Shown here: in pieces, positions 13,806 through 20,784 of the stretch | Layout of the letters: every line of letters starts with the position of its first letter | Position numbering within the stretch: the first letter of the stretch is position 1 | Source of the DNA: a virus | Strand: one strand, 5' to 3' | DNA length: 24,734 bases | Virus record (IMG/VR): IMGVR_UViG_3300046559_000532 | Location: 1-24,734 of that record | The notes under the pieces: model-generated | Databases searched by the model: none | Seen by the model: only the letters and a program-made list of their open reading frames with translations | Told to the model about the DNA's origin: nothing | Program-made: the position numbers and the translations under genes

Positions 13806-13985
13806 ATGCCGTTCTCCACCGTCGAGCAGGGCATGAAGGAATTCAAGTCGGGCGACCTGCACTCGGGCAAGGGCGGCCCGAAGGTCACCTCGCGCAAGCA
13901 GGCGATCGCGATCAGCCTCTCGGAAGCGCGCAAGCACGGCGGCAAGGCGCCGGCCGCGCCCAAGTCGATGAGCAAAGGACGCTAG
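13806..13985 (+). CDS. DUF6496-like small basic protein 4, ends KSMSKGR (59 aa)
   Basis: ATG at 13806. The core MKEFKSGDLHSGKGGPKVTS, followed by RKQAIAISLSEARK, matches the pattern I know as DUF6496 ('MxEFKxGxLxSGSGxKVxSRKQAIAIALSEA'), a family of short basic proteins in phages and bacteria with no established biochemical role. It ends APKSMSKGR, like its neighbours. The open frame upstream is a shadow of the previous two genes. This member anchors the array to a named family; the others may be diverged or merely similar. Confidence 0.75.
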   Translation: MPFSTVEQGMKEFKSGDLHSGKGGPKVTSRKQAIAISLSEARKHGGKAPAAPKSMSKGR

Positions 13986-13988
13986 CCC

Positions 13989-14153
13989 ATGCCGACCCCT
14001 CGCCCGACCGTGATGGACAAGCCGACCGGCCCGACGGGCATTCTGTCGTCGGCCCGGAAGCCGACGACCCCCGGCGGCAAGAAGCCACCGGCCAAGCCCG
14101 GCACGCTCACCTCCCCCGGCCGCTCGATGGGCGGCATGAAGGGACGGCGCTAG
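13989..14153 (+). CDS. Small basic Pro/Lys-rich protein 5, ends GGMKGRR (54 aa)
   Basis: The gene runs from ATG 13989 (junction TAGCCCATG) to TAG 14151-14153. It begins MPTPRPTVMDKPTGPTGILS and is dominated by Pro, Lys, Gly, Thr and Ser (SARKPTTPGGKKPPAKPG). It ends SMGGMKGRR. The next gene starts directly after the stop (TAGATG). Low complexity makes this hard to call in isolation. Support comes from the position between contiguous coding genes, the matching C-terminal end, and the fit of stop and start to neighbours. Confidence 0.6.
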   Translation: MPTPRPTVMDKPTGPTGILSSARKPTTPGGKKPPAKPGTLTSPGRSMGGMKGRR

Positions 14154-14576
14154 ATGTTCGGCGGTGGCGGCGGCTCAGTCGGCGCGGGTCTCCCGGTCCC
14201 CGGGACGACGCCTGGCGCCAATCAACTCGACGGGCCGCCTCCGTCCATGACGCAGTCGCTCGGCCAGGGGAACGGCAACCCGATGCCCCCGATGGGGCAG
14301 ATGGCGCCGCCGATCGCCTCGGCCCAGCTGCCGCCTGAGATGCTCTCCGGGATGCAGTCGGCCGCCGACGCGATGGTGCAGACCCTCAACAGTTTCGCCC
14401 AGGCGACCCCAGACCTGGCCCAAGATTGGGCGGCCGTCCTCACGGCCCTCCAAAGTGCAATGAGCAAACTCCAACTGGCCGGCGCGGGGCCGACCTCTCC
14501 GACCTCCACTGGCCCGGGATTCCCCGGCGGTGGGATCGACCAGAACGGCCCCCCACGCTTGCCCCAGCAAGGGTAG
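14154..14576 (+). CDS. Gly/Pro/Gln-rich protein upstream of scaffold (140 aa)
   Basis: The ATG directly abuts the previous stop. The N-terminal 60 residues are Gly/Pro/Met/Gln-rich (MFGGGGGSVGAGLPVPG, then PMPPMGQMAPPIASAQLPPE). The centre is a single amphipathic helix region (MLSGMQSAADAMVQTLNSFA, then DWAAVLTALQSAMSKLQLA). The end is again Pro/Gly-rich. This arrangement of disordered arms around a helix fits a capsid assembly helper or internal head protein. I do not recognise the family. Confidence 0.6.
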   Translation: MFGGGGGSVGAGLPVPGTTPGANQLDGPPPSMTQSLGQGNGNPMPPMGQMAPPIASAQLPPEMLSGMQSAADAMVQTLNSFAQATPDLAQDWAAVLTALQSAMSKLQLAGAGPTSPTSTGPGFPGGGIDQNGPPRLPQQG

Positions 14577-14577
14577 G

Positions 14578-14583
14578 TAGACT
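14578..14583 (+). promoter_or_regulatory. TAGACT box abutting the scaffold start
   Basis: TAGACT directly precedes the GTG at 14584 with no gap, so transcription from it would begin inside the gene and miss the start codon. It may serve a downstream unit (the capsid gene), or be a chance match. Confidence 0.2.
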
Positions 14584-15342
14584 GTGGCTGATCTCCTCCA
14601 GGCGGGTAAATCCGTCCTTGAAACCGTCCTCGGGAAGCTCCCCCAGGACAAAGCCGACGCGGCTCGGGCCATCTGGAATGACCCTGCGGCTGCGCCTGCG
14701 CTCGAAGAACTCGGGAACGCCGCCTTGCGCCGGGCTGATCACTCGCGCGCGCTCGACGAAGTCAAGCAATCGGAGGCACGGCTCCGCGACCACCAAGCCA
14801 AGCTCGACGCCTGGTGGACGCAGAACGAAGCCGCCGCCAAACTTGGCGCCGCCGCGCTCGACAAAGGCTGGACCCCCGAGGGAGGCTCGACCACGACCCC
14901 CGAGGTCCCCGCCGACGTCCTTCGCAAGAAGGAATTTGAGCAGGCCCTCAATCTTCGGGAAGAGGGCCAGCTGGCCTTCTATCTCGAATCCAACCGCCTG
15001 CGCGACCAGCATCTGGCGACCTTTGGCGAGGCATTGAACCTCCGTGAACTCGTGACCGACCCGCGCGTGGGTCAGCTCGGGCTCGACGGGGTGTACCAGG
15101 CCCGCTTCAAGGAGCGCCTCGACGAGAAGGCCACGACCGACCGGACCAAGCTGATCGAAGCCGAGGTGCAGAAGCGCCTCGGGGAAGAGCGCCGCCGCGG
15201 CGCCGATCGGCCCATCGTCCCGGTGAACGGTCAAGCCCCCTCGCCGCTGGACGCGCTGGCTCCCATTTCCGATGGGAAGCCGGGGCTGGTGCAAGACGCC
15301 GTCGCCGAGTACGAAGCCCTCGTCGCCGCGCGGACGCACTAG
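14584..15342 (+). CDS. Putative capsid scaffolding protein (252 aa)
   Basis: GTG start at 14584. The protein is almost entirely charged helix: DEVKQSEARLRDHQAKLDAW, a linker EGGSTTTPEVPADVL, then KKEFEQALNLREEGQLAFYL, DEKATTDRTKLIEAEVQKRL and GEERRRGADR. A Pro-rich linker (PIVPVNGQAPSPLDAL) and a short C-terminal helix follow. Size, coiled-coil nature and the position immediately before the major capsid gene are the usual marks of a scaffold that directs procapsid assembly and is removed before packaging. No protease motif is visible, so removal may be by exit or by an enzyme elsewhere. Confidence 0.75.
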   Translation: MADLLQAGKSVLETVLGKLPQDKADAARAIWNDPAAAPALEELGNAALRRADHSRALDEVKQSEARLRDHQAKLDAWWTQNEAAAKLGAAALDKGWTPEGGSTTTPEVPADVLRKKEFEQALNLREEGQLAFYLESNRLRDQHLATFGEALNLRELVTDPRVGQLGLDGVYQARFKERLDEKATTDRTKLIEAEVQKRLGEERRRGADRPIVPVNGQAPSPLDALAPISDGKPGLVQDAVAEYEALVAARTH

Positions 15343-15391
15343 CTCGCTCGGGCCTTCCCATCGCTGACCGCGCCCAGGAGGCGCTCTCAGC

Positions 15392-16441
15392 ATGGCTAAC
15401 ATTCTGCTCGACGAAGTCAACACGGTCGCGACCAAGAAGATCAATCGCGGCGTGGTCGACAACTACTTCAAGGCGGGGCCGCTCATCGCGTACCTCAAGA
15501 CCCGCTTCAACCAGAAGTGGACCGGCCCGCTCATCCAGGAGAACTACGAGTTCAAGGCGCTGAAGGGTGGCGCGTACAAGAAGGGCTCGACCTTCAACAT
15601 CACCCGCCAGCAGACCCGCTCGGGCATTCAGTTCACCCCGCGCTACTACGAGGTGAACATCACCGAGTTCCTGGAAGACCTCGAAGTCGAAATGGCCGGC
15701 CCGACGGCGGTCTTCTCGACCCTCAAGGTCGACATGGCGAACGCGGCCCTCACGATGAGCGCGATCCTCGAGATCGCCGCCTTCCAGAACGGCCAGAACG
15801 TGGGGGGCGTCGACCGCACGGCCGAAATCAACGGCCTCGAGGAAGCGTTCACCAACGGCACCGATGCGACCTGGAGCGGGAAGACCTTCCCGAGCTACGG
15901 CCTGCAGACGCGCGCCGCCGTCTCGCCGGCGCTCAACAGCCCGACCGGACTCATCGGCGCCAACATCGCGACGACGTCCTTCCGCATGCTCGAGCAGACG
16001 TACATGTCGTGCGTCATCGGGGCCGAACGGCCCAAGCTCGGCATCACGACCAACCGCGAGATGGGCTTCATCGCCGAGACCTTCACGCCGCAGCAGAAGA
16101 TCGACGTGCTCGACCCGGAGATCAACTGGCCTGGCCTGAAGTTCAACCAGGCGACGATCGTCGTCTCCCAGTACTGCCCCGGGCAGGATGGCGTGAATGA
16201 CGCCGACCTGGGCAACTACTCGAACACGTCGGAGACCTTCTGGTGGCTCAATCCCGGCCCCCAGGGCGACGACGCGTACCTCCGCCTCTACATCGCGGCC
16301 TCGCCCAAGTTCGCCTTCGGCTTCACCGGCTTCAAGGGCGCGCGCGATGACAACCAGGTCAGCGGGCAGATTCTCTTCGGCGGCAATCTCACCTGCCGCA
16401 GCCCGCGCCTCAACCGGGGCCTCTACGGCCTCACCAGCTAA
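15392..16441 (+). CDS. Major capsid protein (HK97-fold type)
   Basis: 349 residues with a strong Shine-Dalgarno (AGGAGG, 15376-15381). The N-terminal arm is MANILLDEVNTVATKKINRG, followed by VVDNYFKAGPLIAYLKTRF. An E-loop-like region is seen (YEFKALKGGAYKKGSTFNIT, RQQTRSGIQFTPRYYEVNIT). The spine-helix region is VFSTLKVDMANAALTMSAIL, and a P-domain and A-domain-like beta-rich C-terminal half ends RSPRLNRGLYGLTS. I recognise this layout from major capsid proteins of uncultured tailed phages. Its place after the scaffold and before a decoration-like gene supports the call. Codon use is strongly biased to G/C-ending codons, as expected for a highly expressed gene in this genome. Confidence 0.88.
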   Translation: MANILLDEVNTVATKKINRGVVDNYFKAGPLIAYLKTRFNQKWTGPLIQENYEFKALKGGAYKKGSTFNITRQQTRSGIQFTPRYYEVNITEFLEDLEVEMAGPTAVFSTLKVDMANAALTMSAILEIAAFQNGQNVGGVDRTAEINGLEEAFTNGTDATWSGKTFPSYGLQTRAAVSPALNSPTGLIGANIATTSFRMLEQTYMSCVIGAERPKLGITTNREMGFIAETFTPQQKIDVLDPEINWPGLKFNQATIVVSQYCPGQDGVNDADLGNYSNTSETFWWLNPGPQGDDAYLRLYIAASPKFAFGFTGFKGARDDNQVSGQILFGGNLTCRSPRLNRGLYGLTS

Positions 16442-16459
16442 GGGGAGAAGGAGGACATC

Positions 16460-17017
16460 ATGCCCAACAACTTCCCGCAGCAGACGCTGTACCTCGTCAG
16501 CGGCAGCCCGCAGACCGAGAACCGCGCGGCGACCGTCTACCCGGGCCAGCTCGGCCAGCGGGCCATCCTCGTCGACAAGTCGGACTCCAACCGCGCCAAA
16601 GGGTGGCAGGTCGTCCAGCTCGACTCGACGATGTCGGTGCTCCCGTATGCCGGCGCCGTCGCCTGGTGGAAGGATCGCGCCAAGTACCTCGTCACGACCA
16701 GCGCCTCGGCGCCGGGTCGCGGCCAGACCGCTGGCGTCTTCCAGTGCACCGCGGCCACGGCCCCGGTCACGGCCGACGTCACCGCGCAGAACATCGTGTG
16801 CATCCAGGTGAAGGGCCTCGGCAACGTGAACTACGTCGACTCGCCCTCGGGCACGCCCGACGCGACGGGCCTCCTGGTCGTCCCCTCGGCGACCGACGCC
16901 AAGGCGGACTGCCTCACGGCCGGCACGGCGGCGACCTACCCGAAGATCGGCTCGTCGGCCGGGGCCGCGACGTCGCACTTCGGCCTCGTCGACATCGACG
17001 TCGACGAGAATCCGTAA
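16460..17017 (+). CDS. Putative capsid decoration protein (185 aa)
   Basis: ATG at 16460 with a strong ribosome-binding site (AAGGAGG, 16448-16454). It is beta-rich with a short N-terminal arm (MPNNFPQQTLYLVSGSPQTE) and strand pairs such as RAILVDKSDSNRAKGWQVVQ and AAVAWWKDRAKYLVTTS-like (in the sequence AVAWWKDRAKYLVTTSASAP). It ends HFGLVDIDVDENP. A small beta protein directly after the major capsid gene, with a ribosome-binding site as strong as that gene's, fits a decoration or cement protein. I do not recognise a named family. Confidence 0.65.
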   Translation: MPNNFPQQTLYLVSGSPQTENRAATVYPGQLGQRAILVDKSDSNRAKGWQVVQLDSTMSVLPYAGAVAWWKDRAKYLVTTSASAPGRGQTAGVFQCTAATAPVTADVTAQNIVCIQVKGLGNVNYVDSPSGTPDATGLLVVPSATDAKADCLTAGTAATYPKIGSSAGAATSHFGLVDIDVDENP

Positions 17018-17026
17018 GGGGGATCC

Positions 17027-17347
17027 ATGCTCGCAGGTACCCTCGACAAGACGCAGAGTGGCAAGGCGCCCCAGGACATCGGGGCCACCACTCGGCGGTA
17101 TCTCTGCTCCTATGTCGGCCCGGCGTCGTACACGACCGGCGGCGACATTGGCGTGAAGGATGCGCTCGGCATCGGCAAGGTGTTCGTGGTGAATGGCTTC
17201 ATCCTGTCGAACGGGACGGCCATTCTCATCGGGCGCTACGAGCCGTCGACCGACGCCTTCCAGGTGTTCGACATGGCCGGGGCGGAAATCGCCGCCCTGA
17301 CCAATCTCAGCACCTACACGGCCTACATCGAAGTGATCGGCCAGTAG
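17027..17347 (+). CDS. Capsid-associated beta-rich protein (106 aa)
   Basis: ATG at 17027 with GGGGGAT upstream. The sequence alternates short strands and turns (RRYLCSYVGPASYTTGGDIG, KVFVVNGFILSNGTAILIGR, YEPSTDAFQVFDMAG, YTAYIEVIGQ). The TTGGDIGVKDALGIGKV part resembles a segment common in small head proteins of uncultured phages. It is probably a head-completion or surface protein. Its stop codon TAG lies inside the first of three consecutive hairpins, so this gene closes the head transcription unit. Confidence 0.65.
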   Translation: MLAGTLDKTQSGKAPQDIGATTRRYLCSYVGPASYTTGGDIGVKDALGIGKVFVVNGFILSNGTAILIGRYEPSTDAFQVFDMAGAEIAALTNLSTYTAYIEVIGQ

Positions 17348-17356
17348 GCCGATCAC
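17333..17356 (+). terminator. Hairpin 1 of three at the end of the head unit
   Basis: GTGATCGGCC (17333-17342), loop AGTA, GGCCGATCAC (17347-17356): a perfect 10-bp stem. The TAG stop (17345-17347) is at the loop. No U-run follows. Confidence 0.6.
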
Positions 17357-17358
17357 GC

Positions 17359-17380
17359 GGCGACGCCCTCGGGCGTCGCC
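17359..17380 (+). terminator. Hairpin 2 of three, 9-bp stem
   Basis: GGCGACGCC (17359-17367), loop CTCG, GGCGTCGCC (17372-17380): a perfect stem, 2 nt after hairpin 1. No U-run follows. Confidence 0.6.
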
Positions 17381-17391
17381 TGACGACCCTG

Positions 17392-17422
17392 GACGCCGGT
17401 GGGGATCCCCCTCACCGGCGTC
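17392..17422 (+). terminator. Hairpin 3 of three, 10-bp stem with inner GGG/CCC
   Basis: GACGCCGGTG (17392-17401) pairs with CACCGGCGTC (17413-17422). The interior GGGATCCC can extend the stem. A weak T-containing stretch (GTTCGTTGT) follows and merges into the promoter box at 17431. This is the most terminator-like of the three. Confidence 0.6.
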
Positions 17423-17430
17423 GTTCGTTG

Positions 17431-17436
17431 TAGAAT
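17431..17436 (+). promoter_or_regulatory. -10 box TAGAAT opening the tail/appendage unit
   Basis: TAGAAT lies 8 nt after the third hairpin, within TTCGTTGTAGAATCCC, a one-base variant of the exact 17-mer found at 6132 and 22723. The next ATG is 20 nt downstream with AAGGAG (17445-17450), so this transcript would carry a short leader with a good ribosome-binding site. Confidence 0.55.
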
Positions 17437-17456
17437 CCCTCCCCAAGGAGACTCGC

Positions 17457-17903
17457 ATGGCCAAGTTTGCGGTGGCGGGCAACAAAGGCACGGCGTCGGT
17501 GAAGTCGATCGTGAACGCGCGGGCGGCCGCCTCGGCCAGCGCGCGTGGCCGCGTCTACGACTACATGGTCGGCAGTCCCGCGACGCCGGCCGACAACGCG
17601 TTCGACCACGAGCTGGTCCGCAGTTCGACCGCTGGCACGGGCGCCGCGAACACGCCGAGCCCGCTCGACGTGGCCGACTTGGCCGCGACCGGCTTTGCGG
17701 CCAGTGACACCTACACGGCCGACCCGACGCTCGGCGTCGTGCTCCTGCGCGTGCCGGTGAACCAGCGCGGCACCTACCGCTGGGCCGCTCAGCCCGGTGG
17801 GGAACTGGTCTGGCCGGTCACCGCGAACAACGGCATCACCGGCGCCTTGGCCTCGGCCTCGGCCGTCGACTTCTCGGCCACGCTGATGGTCGATTCGCAG
17901 TAG
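17457..17903 (+). CDS. Putative virion structural protein (148 aa)
   Basis: It is the first gene of a new transcription unit, with promoter box TAGAAT and Shine-Dalgarno AAGGAG. An Ala-rich N-terminus (MAKFAVAGNKGTASVKSIVN, then ARAAASASARGRVYDYMVGS) is followed by a beta-rich body (ATGFAASDTYTADP, LGVVLLRVPVNQRGTYRWAA) and the end SAVDFSATLMVDSQ. The pattern looks like a small head or head-surface protein of the type usually found just downstream of the capsid gene. No exact family is recognised. Confidence 0.65.
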   Translation: MAKFAVAGNKGTASVKSIVNARAAASASARGRVYDYMVGSPATPADNAFDHELVRSSTAGTGAANTPSPLDVADLAATGFAASDTYTADPTLGVVLLRVPVNQRGTYRWAAQPGGELVWPVTANNGITGALASASAVDFSATLMVDSQ

Positions 17904-17917
17904 GGTCGGGGCCGACA

Positions 17918-18241
17918 ATGCCCGACCCTCGTGTCGCGCGCGGCTACGCCGTCTGGACCGACCCGGACGGCCCGTCCATCGAGCGCGACACGATCACGTG
18001 TTTCCACTGTCAGCACGTGATTCACGTCAAGCCCGGCTCGGCCCAGACGGTGTACCTCCTCCCGCCGCACCTGGGGGCGCCCCTCGGCACCCCGTGGCGG
18101 GAAGAGATGGGCGGCGGCTGCTACACCTGCCAGCGCCCGATCTGCCTCGCCTGCATCGAGAAGGGCGGCTGTGACCCCTGGGAGCGTCAACTCGACCGGA
18201 TCGAGGCCCGCGTCCGGCTCCATCGCGCGGTCGGCATCTAG
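17918..18241 (+). CDS. Small zinc-finger phage protein (107 aa)
   Basis: ATG at 17918. Cysteine pairs CFHC (residues about 28-31), CYTC, CLAC and the Cys of GGCDPWER (about 68-87) form a treble-clef-like pattern. The block GGCYTCQRPICLACIEKGGC matches a family I know from phages: 'GGxCxxCxxxICxxCxxxGxCxPWExxLE', next to structural genes and of unknown role. It is probably a structural zinc site; either virion or DNA/RNA-binding roles are possible. The stop is followed by a compact run of very short reading frames. Confidence 0.75.
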   Translation: MPDPRVARGYAVWTDPDGPSIERDTITCFHCQHVIHVKPGSAQTVYLLPPHLGAPLGTPWREEMGGGCYTCQRPICLACIEKGGCDPWERQLDRIEARVRLHRAVGI

Positions 18242-18243
18242 CC

Positions 18244-18342
18244 GTGCGCGCCCCTGCCGTGTCCACGGGCGGGGGCGGCGTCACGTATTACGAGGCGTAG
18301 CCGATGGCGCTCCTCGCCCATACGGTGTACGGGGTCTCGTAG
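18244..18342 (+). pseudogene. Two micro-ORFs, possible remnant of an original gene start
   Basis: GTG 18244 to TAG 18300 encodes 18 residues (VRAPAVSTGGGGVTYYEA). ATG 18304 to TAG 18342 encodes 12 residues (MALLAHTVYGVS), and the next ATG follows immediately. They may be genuine tiny genes joined by TAGCCGTG and TAGCCGATG, or the left-over beginning of an appendage gene whose N-terminal domain was replaced. The sequence just downstream has different codon use, which favours a recombination joint. Confidence 0.3.
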
Positions 18343-20775
18343 ATGCCCAGTCCCTCTGTTGTCCAGCGTGTCGGCACCACGTCCGGCGTGACAGGTTTTT
18401 CCGTCTCGGTCACGTTCCTCAGTCCGGTCTCGGTTGGAAACCTCATCGTGGTTGGCGTGCAAGCGCAGAGTGGAGGTGGTGCACTACTTCTACTCACAGA
18501 TGATGGAGGAAATAGCTACACGCTCACGCCAAACACGCCGCAGTTCAATGGCGGTGGAAATTACGAATTTATTGGCTACGCCGTCGCGACGACGGGAGGG
18601 ACACTCACAGTTACTGGTGCTTTTGCTGGTGGTGCGGGCTACTTCTGCATGGCCGCGTATGAAGTCGCCGATGCGGACACGTTTGTTATCGACAGCGGCG
18701 GGCAAGGGACCACGCCGGCTATTGATAGTGGCGTGCTCTCCCTTGGCGGCGCGGACTGCATCATCATCGCGCAAATGGAAACGGACACGAGGGGCATTAG
18801 CGCCTTCGGTCCGGGCTACACGGGGAATAGCTCCGACGGCACCAACTACATCTACGATGAATACCATGTCACCTCCGTCGATGAGGCGGCTACGGCAACG
18901 GCCGCTGGAAGTGCCAATTGGGGCATCATCGCGGCGGCGTTCAAGGCGGCATCGGGTCCTCCCCCGACCCCGGCCTATTGCTACCGCCGCACGCTGACGG
19001 TCGATCACACCCAGTGCGGCGCGTCCGACTCGACCGACTTCCCCGTGCTCGTGCGGTTCACCGACGCCACGATGAAAACAGTGGCGAACGGCGGTCACAT
19101 CCAGAACACCACCACCTCAAACGGCCAGACCGTGCCGGCTGACCTCGGGTTCTACGCGGACTCAGCCTTCACGACGGCCCTCAACTGGGAAGTCGAGTTC
19201 TACGACGGCGTGAACGGCATCCTCGTCGCGTGGGTCAAGCTGCCGACCCTCTCGCACACGGCAGACACCGTGTTCTACATGGCCTACGGCGATGCCGGGA
19301 CGACGACGTTTCAGGGCGACGTCAACGGGACGTGGAACAGCAACTTCAAGGGCGTCTGGCACCTGCCGGACGGTACGACGCTCGCGGCCACAGGATCGAC
19401 GGCGACACCGCACAACGGCACGATCACCAGCGCGGTCGCCGCCGCCGGGAACATCGACGGCGCGGCCAGTTTTGCGGGAGGCACTGACAAGATCGATTTC
19501 GGCGCGAGCGCGGATTTCGCCTTCGCCGCCTCCTTCACCGTCTCGGCCTGGGTCAAGACGAGCACGAGCCAACTGGCGTTCCTGTTCGGGATTCAGCACC
19601 TGCCGTTTGGGTCGACCGCCTTCACGATGAAACAGGAATCGGCCGTGCCGCAAGTCCATTGGCACGTCGAAGGCGCGACGAGCGACTGCCATTACCTCAC
19701 CGGCATCGACGACGGGAACTGGCATCACCTCGTCGGCCAGTGGGATGCGGGCGCGGCCGATTCCTACCTCTATGTCGATGGGGTCCTCACGCCCTCGGGG
19801 GGCGCCGGGGGCGCGAGCACGCCGGTCTCGACGGTCCCGCTCACCGTCGGGCTCCCCGATTCAGGCGGCACGGCGTTTACCGGCACCGTCGATGAACTCC
19901 ACGCGGTCAATGCGCTCCTCTCGGCCGACTGGATCGTGTCTGAGTTCAACAGCCAGATGCCGGCCTCCACGTTCCTCGGCGTGAGCGGCGAAACCTTCCT
20001 CTGCGGCGTCACCGTCGTCCCGACGATCTACCCGGACTGGCTCGCGCGCGTGCCGCAGACGCGTGGCTGGTACGCCGCCCCGCCCGCGCCGCCGGTCGCC
20101 CCGCCGTGGATCTCGGTCGACGCGCCCGATCAGGTCCGGCGTGGCGAGACCGGCCGCCTCGGCTGGGAGACGCGACCGCTCCTGCCGCCGCCGGCGCCGG
20201 CCCCGACGTACTTCACCGACACGTTCCCGGATCAGGTTCGCAGCGGGACGAAGGCGCCCGAGGGCTGGTACACGCGCCCGACGACGCCGCCACCCGCCCC
20301 GCCGCTCATCGAGACCGCCCTCCCGCAGGCCCGGTACAGCGTCCCGCTCACCCGGACGACCTACACGGCCCCGGTGACCCCGCCGCCCGCGCCGGCGCCC
20401 ACCTACTTCGTGGATGTCTTCCCGGATCAGGTGCGGCGCGCAGGCTACGCCGCCCCCGACTGGCTCGCCGAGCCGATCCTGCCGCCGCCGGTGCCGTACA
20501 CCGAGTGGGGCCAGACCGAGCCGCTGCACCTGCGCGTGTCGTGGCGCGACCTCACCGCCACCACCGAGCCGCTCCGCATCATCCAGAACCCGGTGCCGCC
20601 GCTTTCGTGGGGGGTTATCTATCCCGACCATCTCACCGTCGTGCGGTCGGCCGCGCTCCTTGGGGCGGCCTACCATGCCCCGTACGGCCCGACGCCCCCG
20701 CCGCACGAGCGGCCGCTCTATCGCCGGAGTCTGCAGCTGCGCATCGGCAGCCGCACCGAACCCGAAAAGCTATAG
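18343..20775 (+). CDS. Mosaic tail/appendage protein: beta domain, DUF2341, LamG, proline-rich repeats (810 aa)
   Basis: Residues about 1-205 are a beta-sandwich domain of adhesin or tail-fibre type (SPVSVGNLIVVGVQAQSGG, LLLTDDGGNSYTLTP, ending WGIIAAAFKAA). About 212-325 match DUF2341 (YCYRRTLTVDHTQ, DFPVLVRFTDATM, DTVFYMAYGDAGTTTFQ). About 330-550 are a LamG/concanavalin-like domain (FKGVWHLPDG, SFTVSAWVKTSTSQ, NWHHLVGQWDAGAADSYLYV, TGTVDELHAVNALLSADWIV). From residue 563 to near the end are seven degenerate repeats of about 33 residues with [FY]PDxVxR and PPPAP elements. The first 205 residues use more A/T-rich codons than the rest. It is likely a carbohydrate-binding virion appendage; whether the C-terminal repeats bind the particle or the host is not shown. 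The stop lies in the TATAGGAT box. Confidence 0.8.
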   Translation: MPSPSVVQRVGTTSGVTGFSVSVTFLSPVSVGNLIVVGVQAQSGGGALLLLTDDGGNSYTLTPNTPQFNGGGNYEFIGYAVATTGGTLTVTGAFAGGAGYFCMAAYEVADADTFVIDSGGQGTTPAIDSGVLSLGGADCIIIAQMETDTRGISAFGPGYTGNSSDGTNYIYDEYHVTSVDEAATATAAGSANWGIIAAAFKAASGPPPTPAYCYRRTLTVDHTQCGASDSTDFPVLVRFTDATMKTVANGGHIQNTTTSNGQTVPADLGFYADSAFTTALNWEVEFYDGVNGILVAWVKLPTLSHTADTVFYMAYGDAGTTTFQGDVNGTWNSNFKGVWHLPDGTTLAATGSTATPHNGTITSAVAAAGNIDGAASFAGGTDKIDFGASADFAFAASFTVSAWVKTSTSQLAFLFGIQHLPFGSTAFTMKQESAVPQVHWHVEGATSDCHYLTGIDDGNWHHLVGQWDAGAADSYLYVDGVLTPSGGAGGASTPVSTVPLTVGLPDSGGTAFTGTVDELHAVNALLSADWIVSEFNSQMPASTFLGVSGETFLCGVTVVPTIYPDWLARVPQTRGWYAAPPAPPVAPPWISVDAPDQVRRGETGRLGWETRPLLPPPAPAPTYFTDTFPDQVRSGTKAPEGWYTRPTTPPPAPPLIETALPQARYSVPLTRTTYTAPVTPPPAPAPTYFVDVFPDQVRRAGYAAPDWLAEPILPPPVPYTEWGQTEPLHLRVSWRDLTATTEPLRIIQNPVPPLSWGVIYPDHLTVVRSAALLGAAYHAPYGPTPPPHERPLYRRSLQLRIGSRTEPEKL
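20029..20720 (+). repeat. Seven degenerate ~33-codon repeats in the appendage gene
   Basis: Units begin at YPDWLARVP (20029), APDQVRRGE, FPDQVRSGT, LPQARYSVP, FPDQVRRAG, EPLHLRVSW and YPDHLTVVR (20620). Unit length is 32-34 residues. Strongest shared parts are [FYA]PDQVRR, a Trp or Tyr about 14 residues later, and PPPAPAPTYF. Units 2, 3 and 5 are the most alike, also at the DNA level (TTCCCGGATCAGGT occurs in two of them). Confidence 0.75.
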
Positions 20776-20778
20776 GAT
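20773..20778 (+). promoter_or_regulatory. -10-like box TAGGAT (in TATAGGAT), leaderless geometry
   Basis: The box overlaps the stop of the appendage gene and ends 6 nt before the ATG at 20785; TATAGG two bases earlier would give 8 nt. No Shine-Dalgarno lies between. Confidence 0.4.
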
Positions 20779-20784
20779 GCCCCC

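Noticed and set aside
10306-15260. Shared peptide PSPLDAL in the zinc-ribbon protein end and the scaffold linker, and PSPLD in the 148-residue protein
   Set aside because: Short, low-complexity, and made of codons common here. It may be a protease or binding motif but nothing supports this beyond three occurrences.
15107-17491. A 794-codon minus-strand open frame opposite scaffold, capsid and decoration genes, and similar long minus-strand frames at 10333-12339, 4065-5792 and 8530-10203
   Set aside because: Their translations are Arg/Val/Gly/Asp-rich, without recognisable domains, and mirror codon bias on the coding strand. GC-rich genes commonly leave the opposite strand open. The plus-strand genes have clear family signatures.
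20029-20720. CRISPR-like or variable-repeat array in the appendage gene
   Set aside because: The repeats are in-frame, protein-level and degenerate, without constant DNA repeats and unique spacers. No reverse transcriptase or template repeat for a diversity-generating system is visible.
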